The position numbers were made by a program, and so were the translations under genes. A DNA stretch of 64,000 nucleotides. Source: Zeus faber. Its lineage: Eukaryota > Chordata > Actinopteri > Zeiformes > Zeidae. The notes beneath the pieces are model-generated. The model did not search any database, was not told the origin of the DNA, and worked only from the letters and a program-made list of their open reading frames with translations. Of this stretch, positions 1 to 14,929 are shown piece after piece (positions within the stretch are counted from its first letter, which is position 1; each line of letters begins with the position of its first letter). The stretch covers positions 30,213,229-30,277,228 of the forward strand of contig OY482854.1 in the NCBI GenBank assembly GCA_960531495.1, written 5' to 3'.

Positions 1-1630
1 CCCCTGTCTCGAGGGCCGAGGGAGGCGAGGAAATGCCCCAAAACAAGCCGGCAGCCATTACGTCCCAACCGGCTGGGGTCTGCAGCGGGGGGCTTTGTGT
101 TGACGGTGCAGCTCACCCAGGATTTGGTGCAGGGGCTTGAGGGTGGAGGGGGGGAGGTTTGGGGAGGTTTGGGGGGTTTGGGAGGGGGGTTCTGTACTTG
201 TTTTGCGCGGAGCTGGGTTGACTTTCTACCCCCACCGACCCACCCACCCACCTCCTCTTGACATGAATGATTCAGTGCACGCGCTCAGTCGAACCGGACC
301 AGGTCTCTGTTCGCCGGGAGACGCGTCCAGCTGTGCGGCGCTGAAGGGATCTGGGCGCATATGAGGTGTTTTCACCCCCCCCCCCCCCCCATCGCTATCC
401 AGGTTCATCCCGTATCTCTTGATCTCTACACCTCTGCCCTGCTCTCTCTCTCTCTCTGATAACCGTTGCCATGGCGCTGAATAAGCGCAGCCTTGAGCCA
501 CTCGCTGCACTTTGACTCTGTTGTTCCCTGCGATGGAGGCTCTGAGATGCAGACGCAGAGATATGTATTCATCCTCGCTCTATGGCTTCCAATGCCATCG
601 ATCCGAGGAGATCGTAGCATTATGAAAATACGTTTTTACATTGATTTATGAAGCTGTTGGGATCCTTTTGCAAGGCGGCTCGTGTAAATGATGAATTGCA
701 ACCTATGGGACTGCAGCTCCTGCAAGCCTGGCAGCAGCGGGCCTCGGCGGAAGAGCCCTCGGTCGCCATTACTGGGTCCTGTGCCCCCGAGCGCTGGAAG
801 CCTCCACTTCTAGCACACATACCCAGTGAAGTGAAAGAGGCCACGAGGCTTCTCCACGCCACACACATCGCATTCATTAATAACTACTCAGCTAAGAACG
901 CATGGGCTGCTGGCCCGGAAACGACCTGCTGACAAGTCGTTCCTCCGTAATAGTGTTTGGCCGACAAAACGCGACAAAGTGCAGCGGTTCTCCAGGAAAT
1001 CAGGATTAATGTGAGGCTTCACGGCCGCTCCGCCAGGAATCAACATCCTGAACGTTCAAGCCGCTTGGGGGCAACGCGTCCATGAAATTGTGTTTTTTTT
1101 TTCTGCTTTTTATTCCGTTTGCAGATGATGTTATTTTTGGTGTCATCCATGGAGCTTTTGAAGATGGTTGATAATAATGATCGAGATTTACAAACCAACC
1201 TTGGGGGGGGGGGCACTTCAACAGGGCATACACATAGCTGGTAAAAAACACAGAAACGTGACTTTTTGCCAATACGTGTGCACTTTGTGATGACCCAAAT
1301 CCTATGAATCTATTATATAACCAGCAGCTGTAACATTTCCCACACATCTCAAGTGATTGTCGTTATGCACTCATCGCACTGCATTATACAACCAGAATAG
1401 TTCAGCGATCTAACCTGGTGACCTGGTGCCTGTCAAACATGACCCGGTTCCCTGAAGCTTCGTCCACAGCACGTGAGCTGAAGCCTCGTCCACAGCACGT
1501 GACACTTCCTGCTTTCTTTGGCTCCGCCGTCGTGACCCCAATCGTGACCCGGTCGATTGGGGGTGTAGAGACACATTTCAGTCTCTCACTCACACACACA
1601 TATCGATGACGGCTACAATTCTCCAGCGCG
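1..1630. other. Left flank without a recognised gene
   Basis: I see no exon with a convincing family match. The first 600 bases are fairly GC-rich, with a C homopolymer near 376-390 and a short CT run near 440. A 30-codon ORF at 533-625 has no recognisable family. The stretch is most easily read as upstream or first-intron sequence of gpm6a, because the first coding exon of that gene is missing from the window; that assignment is inference. Confidence 0.4.
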
Positions 1631-1868
1631 ACTACTCTGGACCACCCTGGACCACCCTGGACCACCCTCGACCACTCGGGATCACCCTGGACCACTCTGG
1701 ACCCCCATGGACTACTTTGGACTACACTGGACCACCCTGGACCACTCTGGACCACCCTAGACTACCTTGGACAACACTGGACCACCCTGGACCACCCTGG
1801 ACCACTCTGGACCACCCTGGACCACCCTGGACTAACTGGGACTACCTTGGACTACACTGGACTCCACC
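1631..1868. repeat. Decamer minisatellite (ctggaccacc)n
   Basis: About 20 imperfect copies of a 10-bp unit, CTGGACCACC, run head to tail with variants such as CTGGACTACC and CTTGGACTAC. The long ORFs here on both strands are by-products of the repeat. Confidence 0.9.
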
Positions 1869-2307
1869 CGATCTAAAATCGTTGCCAAATGGTCCTTGAA
1901 AATCACATAACTTGGCCCAAGCTTGAGGGTCTTTTTCACCTTATTTTGACCCAAAACGCTGACACATCTGTGTTGAATCAGACGTTTTGAATGATGAACG
2001 TGTCGGTCGTAAGCAGCAAATCGAAATCGCACCTCCACCTCCATGTCTCTGCCGGTCAACCTTCAACCCTGCAACCTGAAATGTCAATCTCAGTGTAAAA
2101 CGCACAAGAAAAGGATTCAATTGAGTGAATTATTTAGGCGTATGGCTTTCACCGTTTGTATACCATAATGTCATCAGTCAGAAGTAATGACCCACAGTGT
2201 TCTGTTCTACCATGTGGACGTGATGTTGCACAGGGTTAAAAGCGTTTCAACACCACAACATGTTCCCTGTCAGGCTGGTTGACAACTGGAAACGCTGGAA
2301 CCATAAC

Positions 2308-2816
2308 CTCATGGATGGGTGGATGGATGGGCAGATGGATGGATGGATGGATGGATGGTTGGATGGATGGATGGATGGTTGGATGGATGGATGAATGGAT
2401 GTATGGATGGGCGGATGGATGGATGGGCGGATGGATGGATGGATGGATGGATGGACGGATGGGTGGATGGTTGGATGGATGGATGGATGAATGGATGGAT
2501 GAATGAATGGGTGGGTGGATGGATGGATGGATGGATGGATGGGTGGATGGATTGGTGGGTGGGTGGATGGGTGGATGGATGGATGAATGGGTGGATGAAT
2601 GGGTGGATGGATTGGTGGGTGGGTGGGTGGATGGGTGCATGGATGAATGGATGGATGGATAAATGGATGGATGGTGGGTGAGTGGGTGGGTGGATGGATG
2701 GATGGATGGATGGATTGGTGGGTGGATGGATGGATGGATTGGTGGGTGGATGGATGGATGGATGGATTGGTGGGTGGGTGGATGGATGGATGGATGGATG
2801 GATGGATGGATGGATC
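2308..2816. repeat. (GGAT)n microsatellite, about 510 bp
   Basis: An almost uninterrupted tetranucleotide tract of GGAT with GGGT, GAAT and GATT variants. It gives long spurious ORFs on both strands (Met-Asp-Gly-Trp on +, Ser-Ile-His-Pro on -). Confidence 0.95.
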
Positions 2817-6534
<3,718 letters not shown>

Positions 6535-6783
6535 TTGGTGGTGCAGTGGCTCAGAAGGTAGAGCGGGTCATCTAGTAATGGGAAAATTGCCTGTTCGATC
6601 CCCCGCTCCTCCTGGTAGCGTGCTGATGTGTCCTTGAGCAAGGCACTTAACCCATTAACCTCCCCGGGCACCGCGCCCACTGCTCCTAGATACAGATTTT
6701 ACAGATGTAAAATCCAGAGAAATGCATTTCGTTGCCTCAGTACTTGTACTCTGTACAATGACAATTATTTGAATCTCATCTAA
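6535..6783 (+). mobile_element. tRNA-derived SINE (V-SINE-like)
   Basis: The head looks like a tRNA gene: a box-A-like GTGGCTCAGAAGGTAGAGC near 6545-6563 and a box-B-like TGTTCGATCCC near 6592-6602. It is followed by GTGTCCTTGAGCAAGGCACT, a phrase common to teleost V-SINE-type repeats, and a tail ending ACAATGACAATTATTT. The length of about 250 bp fits a SINE. It would be transcribed by RNA polymerase III and moved by a partner LINE. The family name is from memory and unverified. Confidence 0.75.
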
Positions 6784-7177
6784 TACGATTGTGTTGAAGA
6801 TGATAAATAATGGCTTTATTTATCCTGAATACATCTCAAATCTTGGAAATGATCTGGATAAGCATACGCATTGTGTTTACTTGGTCTGTGTCACCTGCAG
6901 AGCTTTGAGTTTTGGTGGCAGCCGTGTTGGATCCAACTTCCCGGTTGGCTTCCAAACTGACGTCACCTCTAATAACTGCATGGGCCCTTCGGGGCCAAGC
7001 TCACGCTGCCAGCTACAGCGGCACAAAGACACGGATACTTCACACACGGAACTGAGCAGCGGGAACAGAGACGTGGAATCTGATCTTTTTGGGAAGAAAC
7101 GGCCTCAGTGTGAACAGACACGCCAGTATCCACACAACGTTTACCCTGCATGCAAATAATTACCTAGCATAATGATG

Positions 7178-7209
<32 letters not shown>

Positions 7210-8744
7210 CACCATTATTTTTCCAATTCAAATTGTGTTTTGGTTTAATTTTATTTATTATCAACCTTCTTCAAAGCTCCACAGTTGACAGAAATTACAT
7301 AATCTGCAAACACAAAAAAACACAATTTTCAGAGATCTTGTCCTCTGGATGATCTATCTGTCTATCTGTCTATCTGTCTGTCTGTCTGTCTGTCTGTCTT
7401 ATCTGTCTGTGTCTCTGTGCCGGAGGGCCCTGAACCTGCCTCAATGATGTGTATACATTTAACTGTACACAATAAAAATATGGTAATAATCACTAAATAA
7501 TCACTAATAACTAATGAAATAAACCTGACAGTGAACTAGAAAGATGAACCACAATACAAATGTAATGATAAGCATTAAAGGGAACCTGCTATGCTCCTTT
7601 TCAACAAGTTAATATAGGTCTTTGAGGTCCCCAAATGATATTTTCAAATTTCTTTGTTAAAAAGTTAAACACTTCTAGCCATTGTGACATGCCTCTAAAC
7701 CTGGACTGTTCTGTTCCCGTTACAGTGTTTCAGTGTGTATAGCTTTAGTTGTCAATGAGCAGCCAAGCTCTGAGTACTGAGCCAATGGGGTTTGAGCTTT
7801 ACTCCGGGCTCCGTTTTATTTACCTACGTAACTTTCATTTCACCTTATCAATCCACCAAAATCTGTTTCTGAACAGATTTGAGGTGAGAAATAATCAATC
7901 CAGCTTTGGAATCTTTACTCATATTAGATCTACAAGACCTAATTTAAAAGTTTCATGTAAATGTGGGATAAAAAAATGTAATTAAATGAATTAAATAAAT
8001 ACATACACAATAAAAATGCAATTTTTGTTGGTTTTGTTTGGAGAGAGGCACAGCAGGTGGGATGGAGCAGATGACCATACAAAGAAATCCGTGACCCCCG
8101 ACGTCAGCTCGTGCAGGGTAACATGATAACATCCCGCACTTTAACACTTATATACGACAGAAAATAAGGAAAAGCATAATTTGTCCCATTTAAATATAAG
8201 CCCAGAGAAATCTGACCGAAAAAAAACAACCTTTTTTAAACGGTAAAGAGAATAACGAATCTCAACATTTTTGCGATTTGGTGCTGGAGCTGCGCAGCGA
8301 GCGCAACCTCGAGCCACAACAGTTTGATTCCGTTTGTCGAGTCTCGCCCCCGAAATCAGCGGCGTCAGCGGCGTCAGAGCAGGCTCTGTTTGGACCTCCC
8401 GGCCCGTGGGACCCGGGGTGAGGACGAACGGGGGAGGGCCTGTGTAACGTGTCCCTCGCTCGCTTTTGTCCCAGTGAATTTGTTGATATCCAGTAAAGTG
8501 GGTCACGGCTCCGAAAGGCCTCGCCTATTCCCTGATTTTGCGCTGCGGTTGACATGGCAACCATACTGGCTGATTAAACACGGAGAAGGAGGAGGGGGGG
8601 GGATATAGGAGGGCTGTGAATCATGAATCCAGGCGCCTCTCGCCTTTGTTGTCAGTACAGTCGGCTTTGTAGAATCTGTAGGTCCAGCGCATGTTTACGT
8701 CTCTTATCGCTGTCTTTCTCCATCTGTCTCTCTATCCGTCTGTC
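6784..8744. other. Non-coding stretch
   Basis: No exon is recognised. It holds a short (AAT)n tract (7170-7210), a (GTCT)n tract (7360-7400) and AT-rich sequence. From about 8260 to 8620 it becomes GC-rich with several CpGs and could be a CpG island or unmarked promoter. No open frame here resembles a known protein. Confidence 0.35.
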
Positions 8745-8789
8745 TCTCTCTCCATCTGTCGTCTGTCTGTCTGTCTGTCTATCTGTCTG

Positions 8790-8828
<39 letters not shown>

Positions 8829-8895
8829 GCTCAGCATTGCAAAATGGCAGCAGTCATCCTTTGTGTCATTTTTCATTACGCCAGAGAAAGAAAAA

Positions 8896-8977
<82 letters not shown>
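8745..8977. repeat. Compound microsatellites (CTGT/CTAT)n and (GT)n
   Basis: A tetranucleotide tract, CTGT turning into CTAT, occupies 8745-8829. A GT dinucleotide tract of about 80 bp follows at 8897-8977. The ORFs read across them are artefacts. Confidence 0.95.
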
Positions 8978-9222
8978 GTGTGTGTTCTGACAGATGGAGG
9001 AGTGGTGGGGGGCTCCTCTCGCTCTTTGCGTTGGAGAAACACCTTCTGTTTATTGGACCCGAGTGTTTGGGGTCAGTGAGAGAGAAAGGGAGAGGAGAGA
9101 GAGACAGTGGAAGAGTGAGAGAGGGAGGTTCAGCTTTCACCCTCATTCATTTCATTCTATTGTTAGATCTAATACATTTGTGGATTTAGTCATTTTCACC
9201 AATTAAATGAACGGTTTAATAA

Positions 9223-10029
9223 ATGAACGGATCAGCGGTAAATATGGGGATGAATAAAGTGTCTATTTGTGCCCCTCCACGCGAGGGTGCCGGCGGTCGT
9301 GGAGGGGCCCCATATCTGGTTGTCTGCGTGCGATGGCGGCGCTCAGTCCGCCCCAGGTGGGTCGATGTTGGGTTACCCCGCTCTGTGCGCACTCGGCTAC
9401 GTGGGCAATCGCTTAAGGTTTGTGGTCGGGTTGGGGCATCTGGCCAGTTGCGGTATGGCTGGCCTCGCCTTTGCGCAGGGTGTTGGTGGCCGTGGCAGCC
9501 CTGGTCCTGGCCGGGTGCCAGTTTGTTGCCCTTGGGGCCCGGCTCTGTGCCTGGGTGCTGTGCCTGGCGCCCGCAGCCCGGGTGCTGCGCTTGCGGTGTG
9601 CGTCTCGTTCCTGCACATGGGGTGGGTTGTATGTGTGCGCCTCAGGGGTGCAGGGTTATGCTCCTGGGGGCCGGACGTGGGCGTTGCTCCGCGGGCTCCC
9701 GGCTTGTGGGGGGGTCTTCTGTGGCTGCAGGGCGGGGTCCTTTGGGCTTTCTTGAGGTCATGGGGCGTCTGTACGGCTGGACTCAGGGTTGGCTGTGGGG
9801 GATTTTCCGCTGCTCGGAGGCTGGCCCTTGGTGTACACCAGAACTAATTGGGACCCGTGCATTTACCGGGGGACGCACGCACAGCACCACACCAGCATCT
9901 GCCTCGAACACGCCCCCGAACAGCCTCCTGATGACATCCTTCTCCCTTTCTCTCCTTTACTGCCATAGCTACAGTGTCACAGAAACAGGCCACGCACCGT
10001 CATTGCCGTTCCAATTTTTGTTGACTTAA
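9223..10029 (+). other. GC-rich block with a 268-codon ORF of unknown nature
   Basis: From about 9270 to 9850 the composition is strikingly richer in G and C than its neighbours, and one frame stays open for 268 codons from the ATG at 9223. The translation is rich in Trp, Cys, Gly and Arg with no motif I recognise, and a second + frame (9269-9847) is open across the same bases. That fits low stop-codon density rather than selection on a protein. The block abuts a reverse-transcriptase scrap at about 10080-10300, so it may be the untranslated end of an old LINE. I assign no function. Confidence 0.3.
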
Positions 10030-10079
10030 TTATTACGTGTTTTTATGTTTCTGCGTCTCACCCGTGGTGATTCCCCCTC

Positions 10080-10301
10080 TCCTGGGTTCGGGGTTAGTTG
10101 TTTGAAAACCAAGACATGGTGAGATGGTTCTCCAAAGCGAGGGATTGGTGGTGGTCTTGCTGAACTAAAACCTGGGCTCTGGTCGTCCACAGGAGTTGGC
10201 TCATGGTTGACCCGATCGAAAGCCTTTTGAGCGTCTATGAACACCATGTGACCCGTAAAAAGGTGGTGCAGCTTTGAGGTGTGTGGAGCCATGTCCTTCA
10301 T
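10080..10301 (-). pseudogene. Fragment of a LINE reverse transcriptase
   Basis: The minus strand encodes a short stretch containing VFIDAQKAFDRVNHE, which resembles reverse-transcriptase motif A of L1-like non-LTR retrotransposons (Asp followed by KAFDRV). No other RT motif is seen next to it, so this is a small broken remnant, or could be chance similarity. Confidence 0.5.
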
Positions 10302-10550
10302 GTTGTCGTGAGGAACACCACCTCTGGTATCGGACCGTCCGCCCCTTCTCCAGTCAAGCTTTGTAATTCCACTGAACAGGTTTATTAGAAGCGAGCTCCA
10401 TCAGCGTGCCAGATCAATTTAGGAATCCCAGGAAGACTTCACTGAGCGTCTTTCATCCTGATTGTTAGCAGCGTTAAAACCAACGCGCAGAGCATCAATA
10501 ATGGATGTGGCAGCTCCGTGCCGCTGCTAAATTATGGATCAGGCATCACA

Positions 10551-10704
10551 TCGCTCTCTCTCTCCCCCTCTCCTTCCCCCTCTCTCTCTCTCTCTCTCCC
10601 CCTCTCCTTCCCCCCCTCTCTCTCTCTCTCTCCCCCTCTCCTTCCCCCTCTCTCTCTCTCTCTCTCTCCCCCTCTCCTTCCCCCTCTCTCTCTCTCTCTC
10701 TCTT
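10551..10704. repeat. Pyrimidine minisatellite (CT)n with CCCCCTCTCCTTCC blocks
   Basis: Several units, each a (CT)n run followed by CCCCCTCTCCTTCC, repeat with a period near 35-45 bp. The sequence is pure polypyrimidine on the + strand. Confidence 0.9.
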
Positions 10705-11348
10705 AAATCTAAATCTAGAGGAAGAAATAAAACTAAAATAGAAAAATACCTCCTAAAGTAATACACTTGATGACATTTCTCAAAACAAAAAAACATCTTG
10801 ACATCATAGCGAGGTTATGCTGCTTGAAATTCAGGGTCTAAAAAGTAAAAAAAAAAAAACAACACAATTTATTTTTTAAATACTTCGATAAAAAAAAGTC
10901 ATATAATAACTTAATAATATTAAATCAACTACAATAAACTTAAATATCAAACTTTCAATATAAGGAAGTTTTAGTACACAAACTAAGTTATATGATAACT
11001 TCATAATATATGCATTGTATGTATGCATGTAAATGATGGAATGAAGTTTGAGTCTGTGGAGAACAGCAGCAGATTCCTGAGCGTGCGGGTTTCTCCAGGA
11101 CCTTTGAAACGCTCTGATGTTGAAATATTTCAGATTTACATAAAAAGCCTTAAAACAAGAACAAATCTCAACACCTTAGTGACATTAAACAATAACTTAA
11201 TAATATTCAAACAAACTAAAATTAACTTCATTATCGAACTTTAAATATTCAAAAGACAAACTGTCGTAGAATAACTTTAGAATATATGCATCTATGCATA
11301 TGGGTTATGCAGTAACGTTATATAACAATGATCCACAAAATAAGTGAG
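10705..11348. other. AT-rich non-coding stretch
   Basis: No gene is seen. The sequence is AT-rich, and two related pieces (near 10900-11010 and 11160-11310) share phrases such as TAATAATATT and AATATATGCAT, suggesting an old local duplication. Confidence 0.4.
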
Positions 11349-12455
11349 GACGCCCTCCTGCTCCTCCTCCTCATCTCCTCACCTCCAGACCCTCACCTCC
11401 TCCTCCTCCTGCTCCTCCTCCTCCTCATCGCCTCACCTCCAGACCCTCACCTCCTCCTCCTCCTCCTCCTTACCTCCTCACCACCTCCTCCTCCTCCTCA
11501 CCTCCTCCTCCTCACCTCCTCACCTCCTCCTCCACCTTCTCCTCACCTCCTCCTCACCTCCTCCTCCTCACCTCCTCCTCCTCACCACCTCCTCACCTCC
11601 TCCTCACCTCCTCCTTACCTCCTCCTCCTCACCTCCTCCTCCATACCTCCTCCTCCTCCACCTCCTCCTCCTCACCTCCACCTCCTCCTCCTCCTCCTCC
11701 TCCTCACCTCCTCACCTCCTCACCTCCTCCTCCACCTTCTCCTCCTCACCTCCTCCTCCACCTTCTCCTCACCTCCTCCTCACCTCCTCCTCCTCACCAC
11801 CTCCTCACCTCCTCCTCACCTCCTCCTTACCTCCTCCTCCTCACCTCCTCCTCCAAACCTCCTCCTCCTCCTCCTCCTCCTCACCTCCTCCTCCTCCTCC
11901 TCACCTCCTCCTCTTCCTCACCTCCTCTCCCCAAACCCCCTGTTTGTATGGCCCACAGATGCTCCATCACGTTTCTGTCTCTTTTCTTTGTCCCAGAACG
12001 AGCGTCAGACTCTTTCACTTGTGTTGGACTCAACCTCCTCCTGCTCCTCCTCCTCATCTCCTCACCTCCAGACCCTCACCTCCTCCTCCTCCTGCTCCTC
12101 CTCCTCATCGCCTCACCTCCAGACCCTCACCTCCTCCTCCTCCTCCTCCTTACCTCCTCACCTCCTCCTCCTCACCTCCTCACCTCTTCACCTCCTCACC
12201 TCCTCCTCCACCTTCTCCTCACCTCCTCCTCACCTCCTCCTCCTCACCACCTCCTCACCTCCTCCTCACCTCCTCCTTACCTCCTCCTCCTCACCTCCTC
12301 CTCCAAACCTCCTCCTCTTCCTCCTCACCTCCTCCTCTTCCTCACCTCCTCTCCCCAAACCCCCTGTTTGCATGGCCCACAGATGCTCCATCACGTTTCT
12401 GTCTCTTTTCTTTGTCCCAGAACGAGTGTCAGACTCTTTCACTTGTGTTGGACTT
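11349..12455. repeat. (CTC)n tract with a nested larger tandem duplication
   Basis: A long CTC/ACCTCC polypyrimidine array. A marker with GACCCTCACC occurs at about 11382 and again at about 12065. A unique 100-bp segment containing ATGGCCCACAGATGCTCC occurs at about 11930-12035 and 12350-12455. The whole block is therefore two copies of one unit, the second shortened by about 260 bp. The 447- and 426-codon ORFs of Leu/Ser/Pro are by-products. Confidence 0.9.
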
Positions 12456-12469
12456 GCAGGAGTTTTGTT

Positions 12470-12518
12470 TTTTTTGTTTGTTTGTTTGTTTGTTTGTTTG
12501 TTTGTTTGTTTGTTTGTG
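12470..12518. repeat. (TTTG)n microsatellite
   Basis: A TTTG tetranucleotide tract of about 12 units, directly after the CTC block. Confidence 0.9.
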
Positions 12519-12529
12519 GGACGCTCCCG

Positions 12530-13060
12530 AGTCAGTGGTGGAAGAAGTACCCGGAGCTTTTACTTCAGTGAAAGTGCAAATACCCCGACAAACAAACACT
12601 GGAGTGGTGAAAGTACCGCATTGACATTTCTACCTCAAAATAAATACAAATATAAAAATGCATATAAATAAATATAAAAATAAATATTAGTACATGTAAA
12701 AATAGATTATATATCTACTCGCTGTTACATGTACTTATGAACTATTAAAATAAAGGTACTTGTCATATCCAGTGTCTTGAGATAGACCATAATACAACGC
12801 AAAGTACTACTGGACCTTTTTGTCTGCAGATAATGCTCATACAGATCCTGATTACAGTTTGGAAAACAACAACAATATAGGCTATAGTATATCGATGTAT
12901 ACAAATATAAACCATGATTGATTTTAAAAAAAGGAAACCAATGGTGTTGACAGTAAAAAATAGAGTTGTGGAAAGTAGAGTAAAAAGTATGGATAGTTCC
13001 TTTGAAATGTTATGGAATAAAAGTTTTACATCTCCCCACCTGAATATACAAAATGGATTT
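12530..13060. mobile_element. Relic of a dispersed teleost DNA repeat
   Basis: The phrase CAGTGGTGGAAGAAGTAC at about 12533 is the typical start of a very common teleost short repeat, and a later portion at about 12960-13030 (GTGGAAAGTAGAGTAAAAAG) matches the way its other end reads. The middle is diverged and AT-rich. I assign it to a non-autonomous DNA transposon by memory of the family; the exact ends are not certain. Confidence 0.5.
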
Positions 13061-13103
13061 TCTTGCAGTAACAAAGAACTTGGCGTGAGTGGGTTTCCAG
13101 CGC

Positions 13104-13146
13104 TGCAGGACGGTGCAGGACGGTGCAGGACGGTGCAGGACGGTGT
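13104..13146. repeat. Short decamer array (CGGTGCAGGA)n
   Basis: Four copies of the 10-bp unit CGGTGCAGGA, the first led by CTGCAGGA. Confidence 0.9.
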
Positions 13147-14450
13147 TCTAGTCAGCGTCAGTAAAGTCTCTGAGGAACGTCCACCGCCCTGAAACGCTTC
13201 CTGCCTCATGGAAGAATCGCATGAGTAATGAACCTTAATTGAGGTCGTGTCATGAAAGATTAATTTGGCGTCGTGTCGTCGTCCTCTCATGTAGAAAGCC
13301 CTGTGCGAACGTCCACGGAGCGCACGTTAAAACCGACACCGCGCCCGGAGCCCCGGGGTCCCGGGGTCCCGGAGTCGGGAGCTCGCTGGCCCCCTCACCA
13401 AAACGCTGCAAAACATGTTTGTTCAGTTCCAATATTTGTCCAAATATAAAAGTTTCCCTTCCTGCTCGGCTGAATGCAGCAAACAGAACAACATTTGCTC
13501 TAAACCGCTCCACGTGTTGCATGGAGCTCTGTGATTGGCTGCTGCGGGACCACGCTGCGTTAAAGGAGATAAATCATGATTTCTAGGTCAATCTGTGGGT
13601 CATGATTGTGAATATTTAACTGTTATTAGTGAGATAGTCGTTCAGCCAGCACCGTTCTCGTTCAGTTTTTCCACAACGTTGTTCCCTTTGAAGCCACATC
13701 TGATGCTCTGTGCTCACATTTTGATTTCATCGCTGCTGAATATGAGAAGCACATGGACGGTGCTGTCGCCTTCAGCGGTGACCCCGACGCTCACACTCTG
13801 GTTTGGGGCTCGGGTGTGGTTGTTTGGGGGTGAGCCGACCCATCGTTGGGTGGAGAATGCACTCGGCGCTGCTAAACTGGGGTTGACCTCTTCCTACGCC
13901 TTTCTCCTGTGTAATGAAATAAACCTAAAAAATGAAAAAGGAGAAGAGGACGCTATGGGGAGTGGAACAGGTTTTGTAGTTTGTTTGTTTGTTTGTTGAT
14001 TCCCTTACAGTCTGATGTTCACACCACCTGGTGTAAGGGTTCCCTGCAGGGTGATCCGTCTGCCTTCTGCTCTTCTGTGGTAGAACATTGGATGTTGTAT
14101 TGTAAAATAGAGAACCGCAATTGGGAATATCCCGTGGGTTATGGTTATGGTTGGTTAGGGAAGTGGAATGGATCGTCACGTAGCCATCACTTTCAGTGAA
14201 AATAGTATGGATCGAATCGATCGCTTTTATGACCAAAAGTGCAAAGTATTCTCCTCAGAAAGGAGCCCTGCACGGCCGTGACAGGACGTGAGAGTCAGAG
14301 ACGGGGTCTGGTCGCTGTGCCGGAGCGTTTCCACGACTCTCTCCCCTCTGTGAATTCGACACGGTCTGCTGCCCGATCCCATTTGCATATGGGAGATAAT
14401 GTGAGGAGGCATAATGTGAGGAGGCTGGAAGACGCGGCGCGGCACCCCGA
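13147..14450. other. Non-coding stretch
   Basis: No exon is recognised. There are scattered CpGs near 13310-13390, an ATTGG box near 13530 and a short TTTG run near 13980. The ORFs in this interval overlap on both strands and resemble no known protein. Confidence 0.35.
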
Positions 14451-14513
14451 CGCTCCGACGCTCCGACGCTCCGACGCTCCGACGCTCCGACGCTCCGACG
14501 CTCCGACGCTCTG
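14451..14513. repeat. Octamer array (GACGCTCC)n
   Basis: Eight copies of the 8-bp unit GACGCTCC, each with a CpG, inside a GC-rich stretch (14430-14600). It is short and nearly perfect. Confidence 0.93.
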
Positions 14514-14811
14514 CCTCCGGTCGGTAACGAGCTCGGCAGCAGAACCAGGAGGAGAGACCGCGGGAGCAGCCCCACCGCTGCGGGGACGACGGCGGCGATG
14601 AATGAGCCAGTCTGTGCGGTGACCTGTCGCGTGGTTCCATGTCGCAGCCACAAACAGCCCTCGGACCATTTTGAGCAGAGTTTGAACGGCTCTTCCCACA
14701 CATGAGGAAAAGGAATAGAGCAAAGGCCTCCACTGGAGAAAAAAAAATCCTCCTTTCCAAACGACGCCCTCCACAAAGAACCTTTCAGACCCCGGGTTAT
14801 TATCTAATAAC

Positions 14812-14929
14812 CAGACGTGGAGAATCCGGGGTTCAGAAAGTAGAATTGCACTCCAGATCGGTGCATCCGCCAGGGCCAAAACACGGCACACAGAGTTTTA
14901 CTTTCTGAACCTGGAGTCTTCCACCTCTG
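14812..14929. mobile_element. Small inverted-repeat element (MITE), copy A
   Basis: The left end CAGACGTGGAGAATCC and the right end, read on the other strand as CAGAGGTGGAAGACTCC, form imperfect terminal inverted repeats that continue into GGTTCAGAA. The length is about 118 bp. It shares ends and inner phrases with the element at 28284-28464, so the two belong to one family. The CAGAGGTGG end resembles hAT-type non-autonomous elements; that class call is inference. Confidence 0.65.

Noticed and set aside
533..625. A 30-codon ORF starting MEALRCRRRDMYSS
   Set aside because: It looks protein-like by eye, but I recognise no family, there is no splice context, and the size is within chance expectation.
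9223..10029. 268-codon ORF considered as a gene
   Set aside because: No recognisable motif, odd composition, a second open frame in the same place, and a neighbouring retroelement scrap.
11328..12671. 447- and 426-codon ORFs rich in Leu, Ser and Pro
   Set aside because: They are readings of the CTC array; two frames are open across the same bases and no domain is present.
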